From NCBI GenBank assembly GCA_028686145.1, contig JAQUCQ010000027.1:1-17398 (forward strand): a DNA stretch of 17,398 nt. Direction: 5' to 3'. Positions 1-7,845 of the stretch are shown here, one piece after another (the stretch's first letter is position 1; every line of letters starts with the position of its first letter). The notes under the pieces are model-generated. The model worked only from the letters and a program-made list of their open reading frames with translations. It did no database searches and had not been told where the DNA came from. A program made the translations under genes and the position numbers. This stretch comes from Desulfuromonadaceae bacterium (GTDB lineage Bacteria > Desulfobacterota > Desulfuromonadia > Geobacterales > Pseudopelobacteraceae).

Positions 1-53
1 CTTCTTCCTATCACAGTGGCGTACCGGCTTGCAACCTGATTTCCATAAACGAT

Positions 54-2378
54 TCAGCGTTCCTTCCGGGGTCCGCTTTTCCCTTTACCGGGCCGGTCGC
101 CTGTGCTGCGTGTACCGTCCTGATTATGAACGTCGCCCCGCGGCTTTAGGCCAGTTAACCGTTTGCCCCGCAGCGGAATGCGCGGATATTCTTCCGAACC
201 GGCCCTGGTGCGACCTGTCTGAGAACCCGGAGACTGAGCAGTATGAGTTGCAAGGAGAAACTCAATCCGCCGTGTAGCCGGAGATACCGACGCTACCGTG
301 ATCCGTGCCTCATCCCCAATCCGGAATACTTTTCCGGTGCGACGGCCGATTAGGGAGTGCTGTTTCTCGGCGTGATTGTACAGGTCGTCCGTCAGGGTCG
401 AGATATGCACCAGGCCCTCAACGAACAGTTCTTTCAGCTCCACGAAGAAGCCGAAGGCGGTCACTCCGGTGATGTAACCGTCAAACTCCTCTCCTACATG
501 CTGTTGCATGTACTGAAGCTTTTTCATTTCCACCACATCCCGCTCAGCTTCCATTGCGACCCGCTCGCGCTTGCTGGTGTGCTCGGCGATTTCACCCAGC
601 CGTTCGGTAGCAATAGCAAGCTGTCTGGAGGCACGTGTTCCCGCTGGTTTCTTCTCTGCCGTGAGGGCTAACGCTGCCTTTAATATCCGGTGCACCACCA
701 GATCGGGATAGCGTCTGATCGGGGAGGTGAAGTGACAGTAGCAATCCGAAGCCAAGCCAAAATGCCCGACGTTGTCGGCGGCATAGCGGGCCTGTTTCAT
801 GCAACGGAGCAGGGAATAGTTGATCATTCGCTCCTCGGGACGACCGTCGGCCTGGGCCAGCAGGCGCTGGAGTTCCGTCGGCTTGACTTTCTCATCAACA
901 AGTTTGAATTCGTAGCCGAAGCCAAAGACAAATTCCTGGAAGGTTTGCAGTTTGGCCGGATCCGGATTCTCGTGGACTCGATAAAGAAAGGGGATGTCCC
1001 GGCTGGTGATGTATCGTGCAACTGCTTCATTGGCGGCCAGCATGAATTCCTCGATCAGCTGGTGTGCCAGGTTGCGTTCGGCACGAACAATCCCCTCGGT
1101 CTCTCCGGTCAGGCCGATGATGATTTCCGGTTCGGGAAGGTCGAAATCAATGCTGCCGCGTTTTTTGCGCATTGCCATCAAAATCAGTGCCAGTTCCTTC
1201 ATATCCAGCAGCATCGGCGCCACCGGCCGGTATTTGTCGGCAACTTCGCGGTCATCGTCAACAATAATCTGCTTCACTATCGTATAGGTCAGCCGGGCCG
1301 CACTCTGTATGACGCTGCTATAGAAGGAGGATTCAAGCATGGTGCCGTTGCGGTCAAAGAGCATTTCGGCTGTCATAGTCAGGCGGTCAACGTGTGGGTT
1401 GAGTGAGCAGATGCCGTTCGAGAGTCGTTCAGGCAACATCGGGATGCAGCGGTCCGGGAAATAAACCGAGGTTCCGCGCAGGTAGGCTTCCTGGTCCAGC
1501 GGGCTGTCTTTTGTTACATAGTTGGAAACATCGGCAATTGACACCCAAAGCCGGAAATGCTCACCGTCGCGGCGCAAGGAAACGGCGTCGTCAAAGTCGC
1601 GGGCCGTCTCGCCGTCGATGGTCACGGTCGGCATCGAACGCAGGTCTATGCGCCCTTTCAGATCACCACTGGAAACCGTATCGGTGATCTTCTCGGCTTC
1701 GGCCAGCACGTCCGGTCCAAAGACGTGTGGCAGGTCGAAACGGCGAATCACCGATTGTACCTCAACCTCTGGATCATCCGGCCACCCGAGAACCTCGGTG
1801 ATTTTTCCTTCGGCAGGGCGGCCGCCAACTGGATATGACGTCAATTCGGCCACGACCTGGTGACCGTCTTGCGCCAGACCGTGCCCTTTGCTCGGAATTG
1901 CCACCACCAGATTCAACCGCTGGTCATCGGGAATGACGATCGCTCCACGCTTGGTTTCTTCATAACGCCCGACAATGCGACTGGTGGCTCGTTCGATCAC
2001 CGCCAACACCCGCCCGTCAAGTTTGTTTCCTCCCATGCGGCTCGGGGAGGAACTTGCCTCCACCAGGTCGCCGTGCATTGCACCTTTCAAAAACTTTGAC
2101 GGTATAAAAATGTCCTCGCCACCACCATCCGGAGTCACAAATCCGTAGCCGTCGCGGTGTACCGAAATCCGGCCACGGGTCGTTTTTATTTTTTCCGGCA
2201 GGCTGTAACTGTTTCCCTTCAGCCGTACCACATCACCGTCTTCGTTCATATCTTCCAGCATGTTTTTTAGTTCCCTCTTGACATGGCGACCGCCAACGGC
2301 ACGTAAAAGAACGTCAAAATGGATTGCTCCTTCCTGCTGTTTAAAAAATGCCAGTATATGTTTTTTAGTGAGATTCAT
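54..2378 (-). CDS. rnr: Ribonuclease R, 3'-5' exoribonuclease
   Basis: RNase R (RNB/RNase II family) degrades structured RNA from the 3' end in the cytoplasm, with roles in mRNA and rRNA quality control. The 774-residue product has the full family layout: a winged-helix-like N-terminus (about 1-60), cold-shock/OB segments (about 66-125 and 140-200), the RNB catalytic domain (about 240-570), an S1 RNA-binding domain (about 630-710) and a basic Lys/Arg-rich tail. The metal-binding aspartates lie in DGETARDFDDAV (255-266; D255, D261, D263, D264), and HFTSPIRRYPDLVVHR (549-564) is the conserved late RNB motif. The ATG at 2378 has GAGGAG 7 bases upstream. It follows the uncharacterised gene at 2457-3215 after 78 bases, so the two are probably cotranscribed. 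Nothing appears truncated. Identity is secure from the motifs and the length. Confidence 0.97.
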   Translation of the reverse strand: MNLTKKHILAFFKQQEGAIHFDVLLRAVGGRHVKRELKNMLEDMNEDGDVVRLKGNSYSLPEKIKTTRGRISVHRDGYGFVTPDGGGEDIFIPSKFLKGAMHGDLVEASSSPSRMGGNKLDGRVLAVIERATSRIVGRYEETKRGAIVIPDDQRLNLVVAIPSKGHGLAQDGHQVVAELTSYPVGGRPAEGKITEVLGWPDDPEVEVQSVIRRFDLPHVFGPDVLAEAEKITDTVSSGDLKGRIDLRSMPTVTIDGETARDFDDAVSLRRDGEHFRLWVSIADVSNYVTKDSPLDQEAYLRGTSVYFPDRCIPMLPERLSNGICSLNPHVDRLTMTAEMLFDRNGTMLESSFYSSVIQSAARLTYTIVKQIIVDDDREVADKYRPVAPMLLDMKELALILMAMRKKRGSIDFDLPEPEIIIGLTGETEGIVRAERNLAHQLIEEFMLAANEAVARYITSRDIPFLYRVHENPDPAKLQTFQEFVFGFGYEFKLVDEKVKPTELQRLLAQADGRPEERMINYSLLRCMKQARYAADNVGHFGLASDCYCHFTSPIRRYPDLVVHRILKAALALTAEKKPAGTRASRQLAIATERLGEIAEHTSKRERVAMEAERDVVEMKKLQYMQQHVGEEFDGYITGVTAFGFFVELKELFVEGLVHISTLTDDLYNHAEKQHSLIGRRTGKVFRIGDEARITVASVSPATRRIEFLLATHTAQSPGSQTGRTRAGSEEYPRIPLRGKRLTGLKPRGDVHNQDGTRSTGDRPGKGKSGPRKER

Positions 2379-2456
2379 TGATCCGCTCCTCGATAATCCG
2401 CATGGTCGTATGTGGTGACACAGTGTATATAATTGCTTTTAAATTGCTTCACTTCC

Positions 2457-3215
2457 TTAGCTCAGCAGACTCTGGGCAAGAATCTCGGCTGCCAGATCAA
2501 GGTTGGTTTCCGGATTTAAAGTGGGGCCAAGCAACCGGGTCTGGCCAGCCCGGGTAAGCAGCCGGTCATCATAGTCTGCTGCGGGGCAGAGTCTGCGCAG
2601 TTCGCTTATCAGGTAGGTAAAGTTCAGTTCCCGGGATAGCTTCATGGCTGCGCCCAACCCATCATAGGTCACGCCGTTCTGGCGGAAGATGACCGGTGAT
2701 TGCGTGTCGGCATAAAGATAAAGAACCTTTCCCCGCTCCTCGGTTGTTATCTCTTCCTGACGTTCGACCTTGCTGGTCATCGGTATTCCGCCGGAAAGAA
2801 GAGTCTTGCCGATGCTGAGCTTGCGCTCGGTAACCGTTTTTAGCTCGGAAGTCCCCGCAATGCTCGTGCCCTGCAGAAGAAGGTCAATCTCTTCATAAGG
2901 AATCTCCTTCTGTTGCCCGTCACCCGTTTCAATAAGTATTGACATTTTGTTGAACTGAAAGCGGCGGATAATGAAGTCGCCTGCTCTGCTGCGAACCGCC
3001 ATGGCATCAATGATCAACGTCGCGAATCCGTCCTGCTCCAGTTTCTTCGCCACTGTTCGTGCCCTTTCTCTGTCAGCGAAACTGGCTGCCACGGCAGGTC
3101 CGGCACCAATCATGCGCTGTCGCGCTTCGAAGGCGGTTATACCGAGTACTCCGGCAAGTGCCTGAACCAATTCGGGTGTCTCTTCTTTCCAGCGGTTGAT
3201 GGCAACGACATGCAT
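2457..3215 (-). CDS. Conserved hypothetical protein, upstream of rnr
   Basis: I do not recognise a named family for this 252-residue protein. Residues 1-70 look like a small alpha/beta domain: a hydrophobic first strand (HVVAINRW), a helix with EARQR, a strand (AVAASF), a helix rich in Arg/Lys and a last strand (GFATLIID). Similar N-terminal modules occur, as I remember, in uncharacterised proteins of Geobacter-like and myxobacterial genomes. Residues 80-252 are mixed alpha/beta with an acidic stretch (EEITTEERG, 154-162) and end with a predicted helix. There is no signal peptide or membrane segment, so it is probably cytoplasmic. The ATG at 3215 has a strong Shine-Dalgarno sequence (AAGGGAGGG) a few bases upstream. 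It lies first in a probable two-gene operon with rnr. A link to RNA metabolism is only suggested by that position. Confidence 0.85.
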   Translation of the reverse strand: MHVVAINRWKEETPELVQALAGVLGITAFEARQRMIGAGPAVAASFADRERARTVAKKLEQDGFATLIIDAMAVRSRAGDFIIRRFQFNKMSILIETGDGQQKEIPYEEIDLLLQGTSIAGTSELKTVTERKLSIGKTLLSGGIPMTSKVERQEEITTEERGKVLYLYADTQSPVIFRQNGVTYDGLGAAMKLSRELNFTYLISELRRLCPAADYDDRLLTRAGQTRLLGPTLNPETNLDLAAEILAQSLLS

Positions 3216-3471
3216 GGAACCCTCCCTTGAGGCAATATCCTAACCTTTATTCCGGTATATTGTAGACGTCATACCTCATGTGGCCGATATATGCAAACGA
3301 GCATGATTGATTATAAGCTGTTTCTGAATAAAATCATCTCTGATGATGTGGGTGACAAAAAGGTAGATGAACAGAGTTAACCAGAAAAAAAACAGCGATG
3401 TGGCTGGGTGAGAGAGTTTAACAGGATTTATAGGTGATTAGCTTGGTTCAGCCCAGAGCCACCCACTTTTA

Positions 3472-3507
3472 AGCATATTTTTTGTACCCAGCCGCAAAAA
3501 ATATGCT
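3472..3507. repeat. Perfect 12-bp inverted repeat upstream of ribH
   Basis: AGCATATTTTTT (3472-3483) and AAAAAATATGCT (3496-3507) are exact reverse complements separated by a 12-base loop, GTACCCAGCCGC. The loop carries the -35-like TTGTAC in part, and the right arm runs into the -10-like GCTAAT. If the downstream promoter is used, this could be an operator; if transcription starts upstream, it is an RNA hairpin. An outer inverted repeat, GATTAGCTT (3436-3444) with AAGCTAATC (3526-3534), encloses it. The symmetry is directly visible; the role is inference. Confidence 0.7.
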
Positions 3508-3570
3508 AATATCGCGATTCTTTTTAAGCTAATCCTTATAAATACAGGATAAGTGCGTTGACGAAATCAA

Positions 3571-3593
3571 TTTCTGCCGGAAAAGAGCAGAAA
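3571..3593 (+). promoter_or_regulatory. Small leader hairpin before ribH
   Basis: TTTCTGC (3571-3577) and GCAGAAA (3587-3593) form a perfect 7-bp stem with a 9-base loop, ending 23 bases before the ribH Shine-Dalgarno sequence. It has no U-tract, so it is not an intrinsic terminator. It could stabilise the 5' end of the mRNA or be fortuitous. Confidence 0.35.
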
Positions 3594-3627
3594 CATCTTC
3601 TAACTTACTAATATCCGGGAGGTAGTA

Positions 3628-4095
3628 ATGCCGCAATTCTTTGAAGGTAAGCTTGAAGCTAAAGGGCAGAAGTTTGGTATTGTTGTCAGCCGTTTCAACA
3701 GCTTCATCTGCGAGCGTTTGCTGGAGGGGGCGGTTGATGCGCTGATCCGCCACGGTGTTGACGATAAAAACATTCATGTTGCTCGTGTCCCAGGTGCTTT
3801 CGAGATTCCGCTCTTTGCAAAAAAAATGGCGGAATCCGCTAAATATGATGCGCTGATTTGCCTCGGTGCTGTTATTCGTGGTTCGACACCGCATTTCGAT
3901 TATGTTGCCTCTGAAGTTTCCAAAGGGGTGGCAAGCGTTTCTCTGGAAAGTGGCGTTCCTATTGCTTTTGGTGTTTTGACGACCGATACGATCGAACAGG
4001 CGGTGGAGCGTGCCGGCTCCAAGGCGGGCAACAAGGGATTTGAAGCAGCAGTAACCGCTATTGAATCTGTTAACCTGCTGAAGGTGCTCAAATAA
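3628..4095 (+). CDS. ribH: 6,7-dimethyl-8-ribityllumazine synthase
   Basis: Lumazine synthase condenses 5-amino-6-ribitylaminouracil with 3,4-dihydroxy-2-butanone 4-phosphate in the penultimate step of riboflavin synthesis, in the cytoplasm. The 155-residue product has the usual length and motifs: SRFN (21-24), the substrate-binding VPGAFEIP (54-61), the phosphate-binding GAVIRGSTPHFDYV (80-93) with the catalytic His89, and GVLTTDTIEQA (115-125). The ATG has GGGAGG 5 bases upstream. Its stop overlaps the nusB start by one base (TAATG), so the two are translationally coupled. The ribD, ribE and ribBA genes that often precede ribH in relatives are not in the window: the upstream neighbour is divergent. 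Confidence 0.97.
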   Translation: MPQFFEGKLEAKGQKFGIVVSRFNSFICERLLEGAVDALIRHGVDDKNIHVARVPGAFEIPLFAKKMAESAKYDALICLGAVIRGSTPHFDYVASEVSKGVASVSLESGVPIAFGVLTTDTIEQAVERAGSKAGNKGFEAAVTAIESVNLLKVLK

Positions 4096-4529
4096 TGGGA
4101 TTACGACGTGAAGCGCGTGAACTGGCACTGCAGATGTTGTATGCACTGGATTCGAACAGTTCTGTCGGGCTGCGTGAAACGTTGCAGACCTTCCGCGAAG
4201 AGCAGGGTGAAACAGCGGGGAAGGTGCGGGAATTTGCTGAAGGTTTGGTGTATGGGGTCCAATCTCAGCGTGCCGTTATCGATGAAGCCATACGCTCCCG
4301 CTCAAAAAATTGGTCACTGACACGTATGCCGCGGGTTGATCTGAACGTCATGCGTTTGGCCACGTATGAACTGATGTTCCGTTCCGACATTCCCAAAAAA
4401 GTCAGTATCAACGAGGCAATTGAGATCGTCCGCCGTTATGGAGACAAGGAGTCGCCTGCATTTGTGAACGGAATACTCGATGAGATCGAAGCCTGTGCAA
4501 AAACTGAACTCTCAAGCGAGGAACAATGA
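4095..4529 (+). CDS. nusB: Transcription antitermination factor NusB
   Basis: NusB binds boxA RNA together with NusE (ribosomal protein S10) and supports processive transcription of rRNA operons. The 144-residue protein is of normal length and all-helical in pattern. The N-terminal helix RREARELALQMLYALD (4-19) and the C-terminal block, NWSLTRMPRVDLNVMRLAT (72-90) followed by KVSINEAIEIVRRYGDKESP (102-121) and FVNGILDEI (123-131), are family hallmarks. It overlaps ribH by one base and hom by four bases (ATGA). The ribH-nusB pairing is widespread in bacteria. Identity is secure. Confidence 0.97.
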   Translation: MGLRREARELALQMLYALDSNSSVGLRETLQTFREEQGETAGKVREFAEGLVYGVQSQRAVIDEAIRSRSKNWSLTRMPRVDLNVMRLATYELMFRSDIPKKVSINEAIEIVRRYGDKESPAFVNGILDEIEACAKTELSSEEQ

Positions 4530-5842
4530 AAGATATACAGGTTGGTCTGATAGGGTTTGGCAATATTGGGGCGGGAGTCGTTAAACTGCTGCGCGAGAAC
4601 GCGGACGTTATCCGCGCTAAAGTTGGGGCAGGCATCGTATTGAAGCGCATTGCCGATCTTGATATAACCAGTGATCGGGGCGTCGCTGTTGATCCCGGCG
4701 TCCTGACAACCAGCGTTATTGACATATTCAATGATCCCGAAATCTCGGTGGTCATTGAATTGATCGGCGGTTATGAACCGGCCAAAAGTTTTGTGCTTAA
4801 GGCGATTGAAAATGGGAAGCATATTGTTACCGCCAACAAGGCATTGTTGGCGCTGCACGGTTCCGACATTTATGCCGCTGCCGTTCGCAAGGGTGTCGAA
4901 GTGCAGTTCGAGGCTGCCGTCGGTGGCGGCATTCCGGTACTGAACGCAATCAAGAGCAACCTGGCCGCCAATCATTTTAGCAGTGTCTTCGGCATCATGA
5001 ACGGCACCTGCAATTATATTCTGACCCGCATGACCCAGGAAGGTGCCGATTTTGCCGATGTGCTGAAAGCAGCGCAGGAGCTTGGCTATGCCGAACCTGA
5101 TCCGACCTTCGATGTTGAGGGTGTAGACACCGCCCATAAGCTGGCCGTTCTGATTTCGCTCTGCTTTGGCACCCGGATTGACTTTGCCAATATTTATACT
5201 GAAGGGATTGCCAATATTAGCGGGCTGGATGTCAAATATGCCGCACAATTCGGCTATCGTATCAAGCTGCTTGCCATTGGAAAATGTGTTGATGGCAAGA
5301 TCGAAGCTCGCGTGCATCCGACCATGATTCCGCTTGACAGTCCTTTGGCTGATATTAATGGCGTGTTCAACGCGATTCGCCTGACTGGTGATTTTGTCGG
5401 TCCGGTGATGTTCTCAGGGCGAGGTGCCGGACAGAACCCGACCGCCAGTGCGATTGTCGGCGACCTTATCGGTCTTTCGCGCAGCATGAAGGCCGGTGCC
5501 GGGCGTCGCATGTCACCGCTCGGTTTTCTGGATAATATGGTTGTTGCCATACCGGTCAAGCCCATGGCAGAAATTGTCAGCAAATATATGCTCCGTTTCA
5601 GCACCCTCGACAAACCGGGCGTCCTCGGGGGAATTGCCGGAGCCTTGGGTACACATGGCATCAGTATCGAATCGATGGTGCAGACCGCTCACGAGGTGGA
5701 TGACTCGGCACCGGTGCCGATCGTCATCATGACCCACGCGGCCCGCGAAGGTTCGATCCAGAAGGCGCTGGCGGAAATCGATCAGCTTGACATCATTTGT
5801 GAGAAGACCAGTTTTATCCGTATTGAAGACAATCTGGAATAG
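4526..5842 (+). CDS. hom: Homoserine dehydrogenase with C-terminal ACT domain
   Basis: This enzyme reduces aspartate semialdehyde to homoserine with NAD(P)H, the branch point to threonine and methionine. The 438-residue protein has an N-terminal Rossmann fold (GFGNIGAG, 10-17), the TANKALLALHG segment (102-112) and the catalytic domain with GTCNYILTRM (160-169). The family signature spans about 183-205 and ends in DTAHK, with Lys205 as the expected catalytic lysine. A C-terminal ACT domain covers about 354-435 (LDKPGVLGGIAGALGTHGIS, 361-380), which in this family mediates feedback control, typically by threonine. The ATG lies within the nusB stop (4-base overlap). A thrC or thrB gene does not follow: the next gene is trpB2, 26 bases downstream. 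Confidence 0.96.
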   Translation: MKDIQVGLIGFGNIGAGVVKLLRENADVIRAKVGAGIVLKRIADLDITSDRGVAVDPGVLTTSVIDIFNDPEISVVIELIGGYEPAKSFVLKAIENGKHIVTANKALLALHGSDIYAAAVRKGVEVQFEAAVGGGIPVLNAIKSNLAANHFSSVFGIMNGTCNYILTRMTQEGADFADVLKAAQELGYAEPDPTFDVEGVDTAHKLAVLISLCFGTRIDFANIYTEGIANISGLDVKYAAQFGYRIKLLAIGKCVDGKIEARVHPTMIPLDSPLADINGVFNAIRLTGDFVGPVMFSGRGAGQNPTASAIVGDLIGLSRSMKAGAGRRMSPLGFLDNMVVAIPVKPMAEIVSKYMLRFSTLDKPGVLGGIAGALGTHGISIESMVQTAHEVDDSAPVPIVIMTHAAREGSIQKALAEIDQLDIICEKTSFIRIEDNLE

Positions 5843-5859
5843 TGTTTACATTTCAAACC

Positions 5860-5871
5860 GGAGGAGCCATG
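5860..5871 (+). promoter_or_regulatory. trpB2: Ribosome binding site that sets the trpB2 start
   Basis: GGAGGAG (5860-5866) lies immediately before ATG 5869-5871. The frame is also open from a GTG at 5842 that overlaps the hom stop, but that codon lacks a good Shine-Dalgarno sequence and would add nine residues unlike the family. The ATG is therefore preferred. Confidence 0.75.
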
Positions 5872-7224
5872 ACCACCAAAATCCTGCTGCCTGAAGACCA
5901 GATACCGCGTCAGTGGTACAACATCATTCCTGATATGCCCGGCCCGTTGGCTCCTGTGATTAGCCCCCGGACCATGAAGCCTGTCACTCCGGACGAGATG
6001 CTGGCTATTTTCCCGATGGCGCTGATAGAGCAGGAGATGTCACAGCAACGCTGGATCGATATTCCCGATGAAGTCCGTGAAATATATCAACTGTGGCGGC
6101 CATCACCGTTGTTTCGTGCCCACCGCCTGGAAAAAGCGCTCGGGACACCGGCTAAGATTTATTACAAATATGAGGGGGTTTCGCCGGCAGGGTCGCACAA
6201 GCCGAACTCGGCGATTCCGCAGGCATACTATAACAAACAGGCCGGCATCCGCCGCCTGGCTACCGAGACCGGTGCCGGTCAGTGGGGGAGCTCCCTGGCT
6301 CTCGCTTGTTCCATGTTCGGCTTGGAATGCACCGTTTACATGGTCAAGGTTTCCTGTACCCAGAAGCCGTACCGCAAGAGTATGATGCAGTTGTGGGGCG
6401 CTCAGGTTCATCCTTCTCCTTCCGAGTTTACCAACGCCGGTCGAACTATTCTGGCTCATGATCCGAATTGCCAGGGTTCCCTTGGTATTGCTATTTCGGA
6501 AGCGGTGGAGGACGCCGCCACCCATGCCGATACCAATTATGCCTTGGGGAGCGTTCTCAATCATGTCTGTCTGCATCAAACCATCATTGGCCAGGAAGCC
6601 CAGGCCCAGATGAAGATTGCTGGTGATTATCCTGATGTCGTTATCGCCTGCTGCGGCGGAGGTTCCAATTTCGCCGGCCTGGCTTTCCCGTTCATCTCTG
6701 ATCGTGCCAATGGGAAAAATGTCCGGTGCGTCGCGGTTGAACCGGCATCCTGTCCGACACTGACCAAAGGGGTCTACGCTTTTGATTATGGTGATACCGC
6801 CAAGCTGGCGCCGATTTCGATGATGTACACGCTCGGGCACGACTTCATGCCTCCCGGTATTCATGCCGGAGGCCTCCGCTATCATGGCGAGTCGGCACTG
6901 GTCTCGCAGCTGTACCATGCCGGGCAGATCGAGGCCAAGTCCTACAAGCAGAACGCCTGCTTCGAGGGAGCAATTCTGTTTGCCCGCAGTGAAGGAATCG
7001 TCCCGGCACCGGAATCATCACATGCCGTGCGGGCTGCCATTGACGAGGCGGTACTGGCAAAAGAAGAAGGGAAGGAAAAGACCATTCTGTTTGGTCTTTC
7101 CGGCCATGGTCAGCTGGACATGGGTGCCTATGATTCCTATCTCTCCGGTAATCTGGAAGATTATGAATATCCGGATACGATGGTTAAGGACGCGTTGGGG
7201 CGTCTGCCGAAAATCAGTCTGTAG
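5869..7224 (+). CDS. trpB2: TrpB2-type tryptophan synthase beta chain-like PLP enzyme
   Basis: A fold-type II pyridoxal-phosphate enzyme of the TrpB2 subfamily, which in characterised members makes tryptophan from indole and serine (or phosphoserine) and does not pair with TrpA in the classic way. The 451-residue protein is longer than TrpB1, as expected for TrpB2. Visible motifs are GSHKPNSA (108-115; Lys111 should form the Schiff base), ETGAGQWGSS (133-142; Glu133 aligns with the catalytic glutamate), the phosphate-binding CCGGGSNFAG (261-270), and the TrpB2-typical GIHAGGLRYHG (330-340). It lies between hom and trpF in the operon, with trpF starting 3 bases after its stop. The true substrate cannot be read from sequence. 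A threonine-synthase-like role is less likely because the TrpB-specific motifs are intact. Confidence 0.93.
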   Translation: MTTKILLPEDQIPRQWYNIIPDMPGPLAPVISPRTMKPVTPDEMLAIFPMALIEQEMSQQRWIDIPDEVREIYQLWRPSPLFRAHRLEKALGTPAKIYYKYEGVSPAGSHKPNSAIPQAYYNKQAGIRRLATETGAGQWGSSLALACSMFGLECTVYMVKVSCTQKPYRKSMMQLWGAQVHPSPSEFTNAGRTILAHDPNCQGSLGIAISEAVEDAATHADTNYALGSVLNHVCLHQTIIGQEAQAQMKIAGDYPDVVIACCGGGSNFAGLAFPFISDRANGKNVRCVAVEPASCPTLTKGVYAFDYGDTAKLAPISMMYTLGHDFMPPGIHAGGLRYHGESALVSQLYHAGQIEAKSYKQNACFEGAILFARSEGIVPAPESSHAVRAAIDEAVLAKEEGKEKTILFGLSGHGQLDMGAYDSYLSGNLEDYEYPDTMVKDALGRLPKISL

Positions 7225-7227
7225 CGT

Positions 7228-7845
7228 ATGGTGCGAGTTAAGATTTGCGGCATAACCAATCTGGAAGATGCCCTGATGGCGGTCGAAGCCGGAGCTGATG
7301 CTCTCGGCTTCGTCTTTTTTCAGGGGTCACCCCGCTACGTTTCCCCCGCAGAGGCTGCCGGCATTATTCGCCGCCTCCCGGCTTTCGTGCAGGTTGTCGG
7401 GCTGTTTGTCAACGAGGATCTGGCAACGGTCAACGAGGTTGCCGATCAGTGTGGTCTTGATCTGGTCCAGCTGCATGGTGACGAGTCGCCTGGTTATTGT
7501 GCCGCCGTTAGGCGCAGGGTCATCAAGGCGTTCCGGGTGAAGGATGCTTCCAGTCTTGATGAAATAACAAACTATCGTGTCGCGGCCTACCTGCTGGATG
7601 CTTGGTCTCCGGCGGCGCATGGTGGTACCGGTACGACTTTCAACTGGGATAGTGCCGTACTGGCGTCCGCTGCGCACTGCATCATTCTTGCGGGGGGGCT
7701 GACCCCGGAGAATGTAGCCATGGCGGTAGCAACGGTCAAGCCGTATGCGGTTGATGTTTCCAGCGGTGTAGAACGTGCGCCGGGGAAGAAAGATGCTGTG
7801 AAGGTCAGCAGCTTTATTCGTGCTGCAAAGGAGCCTGTAACGTGA
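7228..7845 (+). CDS. trpF: Phosphoribosylanthranilate isomerase
   Basis: TrpF performs the Amadori rearrangement of N-(5-phosphoribosyl)anthranilate to CdRP, the third committed step of tryptophan synthesis. The 205-residue TIM-barrel protein is of standard length. The catalytic base Cys7 lies in KICGIT (5-10) and the catalytic acid Asp124 in YLLDA (121-125); GGTGTTF (132-138), LAGGLTPENV (154-163) and DVSSGVE (176-182) form the phosphate-binding end. The ATG follows the trpB2 stop by 3 bases and has no clear Shine-Dalgarno sequence, so translation probably depends on coupling. The stop overlaps the trpB GTG start by 4 bases. TrpF is followed by TrpB here, without TrpC or TrpA next to it. Confidence 0.97.
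   Translation: MVRVKICGITNLEDALMAVEAGADALGFVFFQGSPRYVSPAEAAGIIRRLPAFVQVVGLFVNEDLATVNEVADQCGLDLVQLHGDESPGYCAAVRRRVIKAFRVKDASSLDEITNYRVAAYLLDAWSPAAHGGTGTTFNWDSAVLASAAHCIILAGGLTPENVAMAVATVKPYAVDVSSGVERAPGKKDAVKVSSFIRAAKEPVT

Larger units (their letters stand above)
3216..3627. promoter_or_regulatory. Divergent intergenic region with candidate promoters and leader structures
   Basis: These 412 bases separate the minus-strand unknown/rnr pair from the plus-strand ribH operon, and I find no convincing gene in them. A TATAAT on the minus strand (3310-3315) could serve the unknown gene, but it has no good -35. On the plus strand, TTGATT (3307-3312) and TAAAAT (3329-3334) are 16 bases apart and would give a leader of about 285 bases. 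A second option is TTGTAC (3482-3487) with GCTAAT (3505-3510), 17 bases apart, inside an inverted repeat. The region contains several inverted repeats, listed separately. The ribH ribosome binding site GGGAGG is at 3617-3622. No FMN riboswitch consensus is visible. The promoter choices are inferences from hexamer similarity. Confidence 0.5.

Noticed and set aside
690..1406. Long open frame (238 codons) antisense to rnr
   Set aside because: It lies wholly inside rnr, which has clear family motifs; the product looks like no protein and there is no ribosome binding site of note.
3398..3421. Seven-codon leader peptide with a Trp codon (MWLGERV)
   Set aside because: There is one Trp codon only, no Shine-Dalgarno sequence and no downstream terminator, so it is not a credible Trp attenuator on its own.
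3216..3627. FMN riboswitch ahead of ribH
   Set aside because: The conserved core of that riboswitch is not visible, and the structures present are AT-rich inverted repeats of a different form.
4436..5317. Long open frame (293 codons) antisense to hom
   Set aside because: It is a by-product of codon bias on the opposite strand of a secure gene, with no recognisable domain.
5842..5868. GTG start for trpB2 overlapping the hom stop
   Set aside because: ATG 5869 has a strong GGAGGAG just upstream, and the extra nine residues are unlike the family.
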